The notes under the pieces: model-generated | The model's input: only the letters and a program-made list of their open reading frames with translations | Database searches by the model: none | Told to the model about the DNA's origin: nothing | Source of the DNA: a virus | Virus record (IMG/VR): IMGVR_UViG_3300021134_000017 | Span: 1-32,532 of that record | Length of the DNA stretch: 32,532 nucleotides | Reading direction: 5' to 3' (one strand) | Shown here: positions 20,823 through 28,146 of the stretch, in pieces | How the letters are laid out: each line of letters begins with the position of its first letter | Numbering within the stretch: the stretch's first letter is position 1 | Position numbers and translations under genes: made by a program

Positions 20823-21097
20823 TGACAGTACTAACCGGCTACCAGATTTTCAAGGATATTGATCCGGGCAATTCGGATACCCTGGAAGATCTTGTTGATA
20901 AAGTATTCTACGGTGCCCGCCTAAATCCCCAGACAGGACAGGCTTACGTTGATATTATTGCCGGTGATGCTACAATTAAGCTACCGGATGTAAGTAACTT
21001 ACAGCCTACGGACTACATAAACTGGATGTTTACACTCAGTACCTTTGGTTTTACTTGGAATAACTCGAACGGACATCTTCTCTTGGAGGTTTACTAA
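20822..21097 (+). CDS. small tail-associated protein (91 aa)
   Basis: A 91-residue protein: YQIFKDIDPGNSDTLEDLVDKVFYGARLNPQTGQAYVDIIAGDATIKL, then DYINWMFTLSTFGFTW and a HLLLEVY end. It is linked to both neighbours by one-base TAATG overlaps, directly upstream of the long fibre. By position it may be an assembly helper or adaptor for that fibre (inference). No family is recognised. Confidence 0.65.
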   Translation: MTVLTGYQIFKDIDPGNSDTLEDLVDKVFYGARLNPQTGQAYVDIIAGDATIKLPDVSNLQPTDYINWMFTLSTFGFTWNNSNGHLLLEVY

Positions 21098-24000
21098 TGG
21101 CTCAGATCCTCGATCTTGGCAAGCTTCGCTTCAACTGGGCCGGAGCCTACTACGGCAGTACAACGTATGGTTACAACGATGTTGTCACATACGGACCAAA
21201 CGTGTACGCTTACACCAACGCAACTGCTTCATCTGGTAACCTACCAACAAACACTTCTTACTGGGCTCTTGTTATTCAAGGCTATAACTTCCGTGGAACA
21301 TACACAAACGGATCAACTTACTACCTAAATGACCTTGTTTTTGATGGCACAAGCACATACGTTGTAACCATCCCACACACAGCAAGCTCCTCAGTAGCTT
21401 CTGGTAACTCTAACCTAACTGTTTTTGCTCTTGGACAGCCAGGACTTCCTGCACAGACTGGTAAGGCAAACTATGTTCTTTCAACAAATGGAACAACACC
21501 TGCCTGGGCAACCACGCTTCAATTAACTAATACCTATGTAGATAGCATTAGCGCTGGAGCTTCGGCTTTTGGACTTACTACTGCATTTAATGGTTCCCCA
21601 CTTACAGATACCATGGGTATCTACGCTATCAATACAACAACAGATAATAGCTTTGGTCAATTTGTAATTGCTAACTTAGGTCACGGTACAAACGTATCAA
21701 CTGACTTTATTGCTTACTCATCTTCTGGTAATAATGACCATGGTTGGGTTGATATGGGTATTACCTCATATGACTTCTCAGCCGCAGTTTATGGAATTAC
21801 CGGTCCTGGAGATGCTTACATCTTTGGTTCACACCCAACATTCCAATACAACATCCCAACAACCTACACAATTGCAGGATCAACCTGTACTGTAGCTACC
21901 TATGCTGCTCACGGTTACTCTGTAGGTAACGTAGTTGTATTTAACAACACTAACGTAGCTGCTTTGGATAACAACCCAAAGACAATTCTCAGCACGCCTA
22001 CTTCAACAACCTTTACATTTGCTACAAGCTATGCACCAATTGTTACAACAAATATTACAGGAACAGGTGCTTTTGTAACTCGTCCTGTAGGTAACGGTAA
22101 CTTAGTACTTGCTACAGACGGAACTGGTCTTTCAAACAGCATCGTCTTTGCTGCCGGTGGCTATGACAATGGTCGTACCCAGATGACAATTGTTCCTAAC
22201 TCAACAGTTAACATCAACATCTCAACCAACTCTACTTCTACAACCACAGGTGCTTTAACTGTTAATGGTGGTGCAGGTATTCAGGGAGATGTGTGGGTTC
22301 TTGGAGCCATCCACGCTCACGGTACTCTTCTTGCTGGTGACTCATCAGTAGAAAACTTCTACAGCACAGCGTTCTTGACTGCACCTGCTGCAGTATTTGA
22401 GCAAACATCTCCAAACAATACTTATGCTCAGGTTGCTCTTCGCAACGTCAATACATCTTCATCTGCCGACTTTATTGCTTATCCAGATAATGGTAACGAT
22501 AGCCATGGCTGGATTGACATGGGTATTACCGGCTCAACATTTAGCACAGCTACCTATGGAATTACTGGCCCTAATGATGGTTACCTATTCATGGATGCCC
22601 CACAGCTTGCTACACCAATAGGTAATGGTAACCTTGTTTTAGCAACAGGTAATAACGGTAAGCTTAACCAAATCGTATTTGCTGCCGGTGGATTCGTATC
22701 TGGTACTTCCCAGATGATTATTACTCCTAACCAGTCTGTAGCTATTACAATTGCTACCCCATCAACATCTCCAACAACTGGTGCTCTCACCGTTGCCGGT
22801 GGTGTTGGTATCTTGGGTAACGTTAATATCCAAGGTTCTATTACCTTCGGTGGTTCTGGAACTCAGGTTACATCTGCTAACTTGGCAGTTAACGCTCCAA
22901 TGGTATTCACAGGTTCTGGATCTACTACTAACGCAAACGATCTAGGTCTTGTAACCCAAGGTCTCTATACAATTACAAACTTACCAAGCTCTACGATTAT
23001 TGCCTATCAGCTTACAAATAACGTAGCTACCTTGACTACCTTGCTCCCACATTACTACCTTGTTGGAGACTCAATCACAATCGCTAACGTAACTACCCTA
23101 CTTAACGGTACTTACACAATTACAGCGGTTACATCTAACACATTTAGCTATGCTAAGACTAACTCCAATATTGCTCTTACCTACCTAGGTCAGGTTAACT
23201 ACACAGTAGCATCTAAGACGTTGACCTCTAACGTAGCTACCCTTACTTTGACCGGTACACACGCAATTACCGTAGGTACCACAATCTTTGTAACTGGTGT
23301 AGATTCTACATTTAACGGTACTTGGACAGTAACAGCTATTGCAACTAACACTGTTAGCTTTGCAGTTACTGCGGCTAACGTAAGCTCTACCGCTTCAACC
23401 GGTACAGTTACCTACTACACATCAGTATCTACCGGTGTAGTAAATAGCCCACAACGTACCCGTTACTCTGCTTGGACAAAGCACGCTTCTGATGGACAAT
23501 GGAACGTTATTTCCAATATCAGCACCTTGCCTACAACCAACATTAACTACACTCAGAACACCTACGGAAACGGTATTGATATCGTTTACGATAAGGTTGT
23601 AGTGGGTGGACTTACAATCCAAGGTTCTGGATCAGGTTATGGCGCCCCTTATGGTTCCCTAACTATACAAGGAAATATTTCTTCACCTGCCTGGACAACA
23701 ACAGGTATTCGTCACGTAGGTTCTGGAGCATCAACTCTTACAGATACTACCTCAACAGGTACTGTAGCTGCTGCATACACCAACACATTTGGATCTAATA
23801 TTACGATTGCGGCATCAAGTGCAGTTACCTACACCACTTATGCTAACGCTTACTTTGGTACACCAACTGCTGGTACAAACGTAACTATCACCAACCCTTA
23901 CGCAATCTACGCTGGTGGTAACGTCTATACCTCAGGCAACCTTGTAGTTGCTGGTACATCTACCTTTACCGGTGCAGTAACCTTTGGTCAGACCACAGGT

Positions 24001-24831
24001 GTTATCGGAATTGGTCTTGGAGTTACAGTCAACGCAGCTACTGGTGCTACAACCTTGGGTGGAGGAACAACCGTTTCCCCAGCAGCAACAACTGCAGTTG
24101 TAACAGCAGCCTCTGCCTCAGCCGGAACAATTACCTACACAGCTACCAACACCTTTACTACAGGTCAAGTTGTAACAATTGGTGGATTGTCTACTGCAGC
24201 CTTTAACCTAACTAACGTAACAATTGCTTCAGCAACAAGCGCACAGTTCACCGTAACTAACGCAGCAACAGGTACTGCCGTAACAGGTGCTAACGGAACT
24301 GCCGTAGTTTACGGAACAACTGGTGTAAACGGCGGATTGAGCGTAAGCTCAGGCGCCGTAACGGTTGCTGCAGGTACAGGTAACACCTCTATCGCAGGTA
24401 CTTTGACAGTTACCGGTGCTGCAACAATTAATGGTGGCTTAACAATCAATGGTCCAATTGATATCAAGGATCTTGAAGAATACATCAACGATACAACCTT
24501 GACTTCTGGTACAACAGCTACCCTTGACTGGACACAGTCAAATATCTGGTACATTACCACCACACCAACAGGTAACATGACTTGGAACGTAACTAACGCC
24601 CCTCTAACTGCTGGTCAAGTCTTTACAATGACCGGATTTGTAACCCAGGGTGCTACAGGATATGTCCCAACAACTGTTACTATCAACGGCTCTGCAGCAA
24701 CAATTCGTTGGTTGGGCGGTACTGTACCGTTCCCATCAAGCTCTGCAGGTAAGATTGATATCTTCAACTTCACATTCGTATATCGTCAGAGCACTTGGAC
24801 ATGCTTCGCTAACGCAACAATCGGATTCTAA
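21097..24831 (+). CDS. long tail fibre/adhesin (1244 aa)
   Basis: A 1244-residue protein rich in Thr, Asn and Gly. Residues 12-110 carry two short carbohydrate-binding-like units (WAGAYYGSTTYGYNDVVTYG and FRGTYTNGSTYYLNDLVFDG). Residues 183-409 and 440-586 are two copies of a domain with DFIAY...GW.DMGIT...YGITGP and GNGNLVLAT. Four FCCH-like modules lie at about 255-328, 630-703, 704-775 and 998-1071. The last 120 residues (DLEEYINDTTL; DWTQSNIWYITTTPTGNMTW) form a common C-terminal fibre domain. It probably reaches host surface sugars (inference). GGAGG precedes the ATG, which overlaps the previous stop. Confidence 0.88.
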   Translation: MAQILDLGKLRFNWAGAYYGSTTYGYNDVVTYGPNVYAYTNATASSGNLPTNTSYWALVIQGYNFRGTYTNGSTYYLNDLVFDGTSTYVVTIPHTASSSVASGNSNLTVFALGQPGLPAQTGKANYVLSTNGTTPAWATTLQLTNTYVDSISAGASAFGLTTAFNGSPLTDTMGIYAINTTTDNSFGQFVIANLGHGTNVSTDFIAYSSSGNNDHGWVDMGITSYDFSAAVYGITGPGDAYIFGSHPTFQYNIPTTYTIAGSTCTVATYAAHGYSVGNVVVFNNTNVAALDNNPKTILSTPTSTTFTFATSYAPIVTTNITGTGAFVTRPVGNGNLVLATDGTGLSNSIVFAAGGYDNGRTQMTIVPNSTVNINISTNSTSTTTGALTVNGGAGIQGDVWVLGAIHAHGTLLAGDSSVENFYSTAFLTAPAAVFEQTSPNNTYAQVALRNVNTSSSADFIAYPDNGNDSHGWIDMGITGSTFSTATYGITGPNDGYLFMDAPQLATPIGNGNLVLATGNNGKLNQIVFAAGGFVSGTSQMIITPNQSVAITIATPSTSPTTGALTVAGGVGILGNVNIQGSITFGGSGTQVTSANLAVNAPMVFTGSGSTTNANDLGLVTQGLYTITNLPSSTIIAYQLTNNVATLTTLLPHYYLVGDSITIANVTTLLNGTYTITAVTSNTFSYAKTNSNIALTYLGQVNYTVASKTLTSNVATLTLTGTHAITVGTTIFVTGVDSTFNGTWTVTAIATNTVSFAVTAANVSSTASTGTVTYYTSVSTGVVNSPQRTRYSAWTKHASDGQWNVISNISTLPTTNINYTQNTYGNGIDIVYDKVVVGGLTIQGSGSGYGAPYGSLTIQGNISSPAWTTTGIRHVGSGASTLTDTTSTGTVAAAYTNTFGSNITIAASSAVTYTTYANAYFGTPTAGTNVTITNPYAIYAGGNVYTSGNLVVAGTSTFTGAVTFGQTTGVIGIGLGVTVNAATGATTLGGGTTVSPAATTAVVTAASASAGTITYTATNTFTTGQVVTIGGLSTAAFNLTNVTIASATSAQFTVTNAATGTAVTGANGTAVVYGTTGVNGGLSVSSGAVTVAAGTGNTSIAGTLTVTGAATINGGLTINGPIDIKDLEEYINDTTLTSGTTATLDWTQSNIWYITTTPTGNMTWNVTNAPLTAGQVFTMTGFVTQGATGYVPTTVTINGSAATIRWLGGTVPFPSSSAGKIDIFNFTFVYRQSTWTCFANATIGF
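21643..22323 (+). repeat. fibre domain duplication, copy 1 (interrupted)
   Basis: Residues 183-409. The order is DFIAYSSSGNNDHGWVDMGIT, YGITGPGDAYIF, an FCCH-like insert (255-328), then PVGNGNLVLATDG, IVFAAGG, MTIVPN and TGALTVNGGAGIQG. Compare the uninterrupted copy at 22414-22854. Confidence 0.85.
21859..22080 (+). repeat. FCCH-like module, copy 4 of 7
   Basis: Residues 255-328 of the long fibre: CTVATYAAHGYSVGNVVVFNNT, then TFTFATSY. It is the most diverged copy, but the HGYSVG.VV turn is conserved. The flanking segments join directly in the second copy of the fibre domain. Confidence 0.62.
22414..22854 (+). repeat. fibre domain duplication, copy 2 (uninterrupted)
   Basis: Residues 440-586. 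It has DFIAYPDNGNDSHGWIDMGIT, YGITGPNDGYLF, then directly PIGNGNLVLATG, IVFAAGG, MIITPN and TGALTVAGGVGILG. The same blocks as in copy 1 are present with no insert between them. Confidence 0.85.
22984..23205 (+). repeat. FCCH-like module, copy 5 of 7
   Basis: Residues 630-703 of the long fibre: NNVATLTTLLPHYYLVGDSITIANV, LLNGTYTITAVTSNTFSYA. It is followed immediately by another copy. Confidence 0.7.
23206..23421 (+). repeat. FCCH-like module, copy 6 of 7
   Basis: Residues 704-775 of the long fibre: SNVATLTLTGTHAITVGTTIFVTGV, TFNGTWTVTAIATNTVSFAVT. It is in tandem with copy 5; the two share SNVATLT, NGT-T-TA-.-TNT-S-A. Confidence 0.72.
24088..24309 (+). repeat. FCCH-like module, copy 7 of 7
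   Basis: Residues 998-1071 of the long fibre: GTITYTATNTFTTGQVVTIGGL, AAFNLTNVTIASATSAQFTVTNA. It is the copy closest to the one in the 2246 gene. Confidence 0.72.
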
Positions 24832-24845
24832 TAGGAGGCCATTAA

Positions 24846-25910
24846 ATGCCAGCGTTTGCTTCGCAGCGTAACATTATTGGTCCTATCAGCTCCCTCCAAC
24901 AATATGGGGGAGCTGAGACTCCCTATAAGTATCGCCAAGTTATAACTACCGGCTACTGTGTAGCCGGCTATGCCAACTCAGTTGCATGGCAAGATGTTAA
25001 CTATTTTCCCATGGCTACAGAAACACCAGTTAGCTATGGAAATATTTTAAACCAGGCAGGCGGATATATTACTGGTGCGTTTAACCGTACCTATGGTTAT
25101 GCTATTGGCGTTTCTGGTACTGGTTCTAGCGGCATGGCTGTTTCTAACCAGGTAGCTAAATTTGCTCTTAAAACTGGTACGGGTCAAACACAGCCTTCAA
25201 GTGCCTCAGGTTGGTGGAATGACCCAGAAGCTATAATTCAAACAGATGTTTTAGGAACTGGCTATATTGCTTATGTAAACGGTTCCACATACACAAGCTC
25301 AGCAGCAACGACGGTTTATTCGTACATTCAGCAGTGGAATATGACAACTGAAACTTGGGGATCCGTAATTGGTACAAGCCTTACCCAAACTGGTAGTGGA
25401 GCTTCTGCCCACTACGATGTAGGTGGTGGAATTTGGTACGGAGATACCACAATTACCGGTGCTGCAGGTGGACAAACTTCATTTAACTTTTCTAACGTTA
25501 CAGAGTCTGCACTGTCAGTTTCTATATCTTCTTACGGGAACCAAAAAGGTCTTTCTTCTAAGAATGGTTTTGGATTCTCAGGAAACGAAGGTAACTACAA
25601 CGGTGGATATACTTACCGTAAGTGGAACTACACTACTTCTTCTATGATGGGCTACAACTCATCTATGACTAAATGCGTACCTAACTCAGGTGAAGAAAAC
25701 TACTTAACTGGACAGAACAAAGGTTATACCTTAGGTACATATACAGGAGCTGGTCAAGTTAACGACTCTGGCAGCTATAACTATGCTACAGATATTGGTG
25801 GATATATGCCATCATCTTCGTGGCCTGCAGGTATCCAATCAGGTACCGGTTCTTCTCCTGGTTCAGCTATTCCAGGACGTTCTTCTGGTACAGGAATGTG
25901 GAGTGACTAA
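24846..25910 (+). CDS. tail fibre/tip protein A (354 aa)
   Basis: A 354-residue protein rich in Gly, Ser, Tyr and Asn. Conserved blocks shared with the next gene are YRQVI..GY..AGYAN.VAW..VN near the start, a G.GG/SGNEG.YNGG...RKW.Y unit near residue 240, GEENY..GQ..GY near 290, and the C-terminus AIPGRSSGTGMWSD. Repeated aromatic/glycine turns suggest a beta-propeller or stacked-strand fold. AGGAGG precedes the ATG. It is likely a receptor-binding tip or fibre, being placed straight after the long fibre (inference). Confidence 0.72.
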   Translation: MPAFASQRNIIGPISSLQQYGGAETPYKYRQVITTGYCVAGYANSVAWQDVNYFPMATETPVSYGNILNQAGGYITGAFNRTYGYAIGVSGTGSSGMAVSNQVAKFALKTGTGQTQPSSASGWWNDPEAIIQTDVLGTGYIAYVNGSTYTSSAATTVYSYIQQWNMTTETWGSVIGTSLTQTGSGASAHYDVGGGIWYGDTTITGAAGGQTSFNFSNVTESALSVSISSYGNQKGLSSKNGFGFSGNEGNYNGGYTYRKWNYTTSSMMGYNSSMTKCVPNSGEENYLTGQNKGYTLGTYTGAGQVNDSGSYNYATDIGGYMPSSSWPAGIQSGTGSSPGSAIPGRSSGTGMWSD

Positions 25911-26926
25911 TGCCTTTTAGCACACATGATGGCGTATTTGCTGTTACTACGGCTCGTGATGAGCGCCTAGTACTTCCTTATCTTTATCGTCAAGTAATTA
26001 ACTATGGTTATGTTGCCGCAGGTTACGCTAATGGCGTAGCTTGGCGTAATGTGAACCAGATCACACACTCTAACGATACTTTTACAAACCTAGGTGATTT
26101 ACTACAAGCTGCAGCTAACTATACTTCTGGAGCTTCTGGAAGAAATAACGCTTTTGTTTGGGGAACTAACGGTACAGGTACTCAGGGTGTCGGAGCATTT
26201 ACTACAACTTCTAACTTTAATATGCGTAACAACACTACATATACCGCAACTACTTCTATGAATACTGCTCAAACTGTTGGTGACTCATCCACAATTCAAA
26301 AACAAGATCTTTGGGGAACATATCAGCTTTCTTACCAAAACGGTAACCAAGGTGCGGCAGTTTGGCAAAAGTTTAATCTTGTAACTGAAGTTGCTGCAAG
26401 TACGGGCTCAAGTAACTTCCAGCAAGGTGGAACAGGCGCCGGAGCACACTTCAGTGAGAACTGGGGTTATTTCTGGGCTGATGCTGCTGACACTGCAACA
26501 ACAGACAGAGTTAAGTTCACTTTTGCAACTGAACAAGAGTCAGTACCAGCAACTTCTCCAGGAAACCATGGTCAGCAAAAGGGCACAAATGCTAAGACTG
26601 GCTATGGATACGGAGGCAATGAAGGCACCTATAACGGAGGAAACAACTTCCGTAAGTGGAGCTATGCTACAGAAGTTAGTGTAGGAACTTACGGCAAACC
26701 TATTACTAACGCCGGTGAAGAAAACTATGATATGGGCCAAACCCACAACTATTTGGGCGGCATGTATAACGGTGCTCAAAATAACCTATCTTGGCGTTGG
26801 AACTATGCAACAGATAGTGGAACTACTTCTGGTATCGGATCCCCTTCAGGAACTGCTACAGGAACTGGATCCACTGCCGGAGCTATCCCAGGTCGCTCAT
26901 CGGGAACAGGCCACTGGCGAGATTAA
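25910..26926 (+). CDS. tail fibre/tip protein B (338 aa), paralogue of A
   Basis: A 338-residue protein paralogous to the one before it, with YRQVINYGYVAAGYANGVAW near residue 27, GYGYGGNEGTYNGGNNFRKWSY near 235, GEENYDMGQTHNYLGGMYNG near 265, and the C-terminus PGRSSGTGHWRD. The middle thirds differ, as expected for receptor-binding proteins under diversifying pressure. Its ATG overlaps the stop of A, so both are made together and may form a mixed complex. It is the last gene before the accessory cassette. Confidence 0.72.
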   Translation: MPFSTHDGVFAVTTARDERLVLPYLYRQVINYGYVAAGYANGVAWRNVNQITHSNDTFTNLGDLLQAAANYTSGASGRNNAFVWGTNGTGTQGVGAFTTTSNFNMRNNTTYTATTSMNTAQTVGDSSTIQKQDLWGTYQLSYQNGNQGAAVWQKFNLVTEVAASTGSSNFQQGGTGAGAHFSENWGYFWADAADTATTDRVKFTFATEQESVPATSPGNHGQQKGTNAKTGYGYGGNEGTYNGGNNFRKWSYATEVSVGTYGKPITNAGEENYDMGQTHNYLGGMYNGAQNNLSWRWNYATDSGTTSGIGSPSGTATGTGSTAGAIPGRSSGTGHWRD

Positions 26927-26928
26927 GA

Positions 26929-26934
26929 TATACT
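26929..26934 (+). promoter_or_regulatory. candidate -10 element before the accessory cassette
   Basis: TATACT lies in the 30-base gap between the fibre block and the 26957 gene, with GGAGG then following before the ATG. No -35 match is seen 17 bases upstream, so the strength is doubtful. Confidence 0.35.
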
Positions 26935-26956
26935 AATACCCTACACGGAGGACATA

Positions 26957-27733
26957 ATGGAAAACAAATGGTTGGATAAGAGCTCAGTAGAAATTGAGAA
27001 CTTACTAGTAACAGATACCTCAGATTTGACAGAAGATCAAATTAATCTTCTCAAATTCTCTACAACTGCTGATCAGGGCGTACCCTACTTTAAGATTAAG
27101 CACTTTATTGGTAATGCTCAGATTACCCCTTATGCTAAATACAAGCAACTTCTTTTAGAGCTTCGTGCTCGTGAAGAAGTGTTAGAAAACTTTCTTATGA
27201 ATACGGCTAAGCAAGAAGCCCAGGTTGAAGTCCTTAGAGAAGAGTATGAAAAAGAGACTTCACCAGCAAAACGTAAGCTAAAAGAGTTCGAACTTATTAC
27301 AAATAAGAACGACCTTATTAAAATTAAGCGTCGTTTAGCTCAAGCCTATGAAGAGCGCAAGCGGTTTATTACAGCTATCGAAGAGATGTATGCCTCAGGA
27401 GAAGCCTATCTACCAGACGGAACGGATATGGCTGAAGCTATTCGTAATCCCGAGCTTGGTGAGAAGCTTGAGCGTGAGCATTGGATTGCCCGCCTAGGAA
27501 AACAAACAGCCCTAGACCTGATTTCTATGGGTCGTCTAGGAACTGGTAATATGGATGCTATTGCCATGCTCTCAGAAAATGATGCTGTAGAGACTTTGAA
27601 GGTCGCTGTTGACTGGTCTGCTCGTGTTCAAAATGCTCTAGGCAGCATTGAAAAAGAAAAGCTAGCTGAGCTATCGCAGCGTGAATTTACGATTGAGCTT
27701 CTAGAAAAAAATACTAAGCTAGAGCTAGAATGA
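26957..27733 (+). CDS. helical protein of unknown function (258 aa)
   Basis: A 258-residue, mostly alpha-helical charged protein, with a probable coiled coil from about residue 65 to 150 (LLLELRAREEVLENFLMNTAK; LREEYEKETSPAKRKLKEFEL; KRRLAQAYEERKRF). There is no signal peptide or membrane segment. GGAGG at 26947-26951 is well placed. The stop is TGA in an ATGA overlap with the next gene, a pattern repeated at the next two strong junctions, so the cassette is translated as a unit. Its codons differ from the neighbouring fibre genes. The family is not recognised. Confidence 0.7.
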   Translation: MENKWLDKSSVEIENLLVTDTSDLTEDQINLLKFSTTADQGVPYFKIKHFIGNAQITPYAKYKQLLLELRAREEVLENFLMNTAKQEAQVEVLREEYEKETSPAKRKLKEFELITNKNDLIKIKRRLAQAYEERKRFITAIEEMYASGEAYLPDGTDMAEAIRNPELGEKLEREHWIARLGKQTALDLISMGRLGTGNMDAIAMLSENDAVETLKVAVDWSARVQNALGSIEKEKLAELSQREFTIELLEKNTKLELE

Positions 27734-28146
27734 TAGGCGCAGTTACTGTAGATCATATCTACTCCCTTCCTTTAGAGGAGCAGAATAAGTTTAATATCAT
27801 AGGTCAATGGCAGGTCTGGCATATCATAGATTTTGGTGACGGACCTGTTGACTTTCCCGTTGATATAGAGCTCTCAGAGTACGAAGCCTACGGCTGGAAG
27901 TTTTGGCAAAATTCACACACTGATAACATAAAGGTTCAAGAAGACTTTGTGGCCTATCATCAACTTCCAAAAGATAAGCTAGAATGGTACCCTCGTAAGA
28001 ACCGGGTAACTGGAGAAGTTCTGCCAGATGCCCCAGCACGTTGGAAGTACAAGTTCACCGAGGAAGATGTAAAGCAAGGTCAAGCATTCGGAGCAAAGAT
28101 GGAGCCACTATATGTTCAGCGTACCTTTAAACCCCAAGCTCAATGA
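27730..28146 (+). CDS. hypothetical protein (138 aa) of the cassette
   Basis: A 138-residue protein with an aromatic-rich N-terminal half (IIGQWQVWHIIDFGDGPVDFPVDIELSEYEAYGWKFWQ) and a basic C-terminal half. It is coupled by ATGA to the preceding gene and overlaps the U32/methyltransferase gene by 35 bases. The strand/turn pattern suggests a compact beta fold. No conserved motif or family is recognised. By linkage it may act with the fused enzyme that follows. Confidence 0.66.
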   Translation: MIGAVTVDHIYSLPLEEQNKFNIIGQWQVWHIIDFGDGPVDFPVDIELSEYEAYGWKFWQNSHTDNIKVQEDFVAYHQLPKDKLEWYPRKNRVTGEVLPDAPARWKYKFTEEDVKQGQAFGAKMEPLYVQRTFKPQAQ

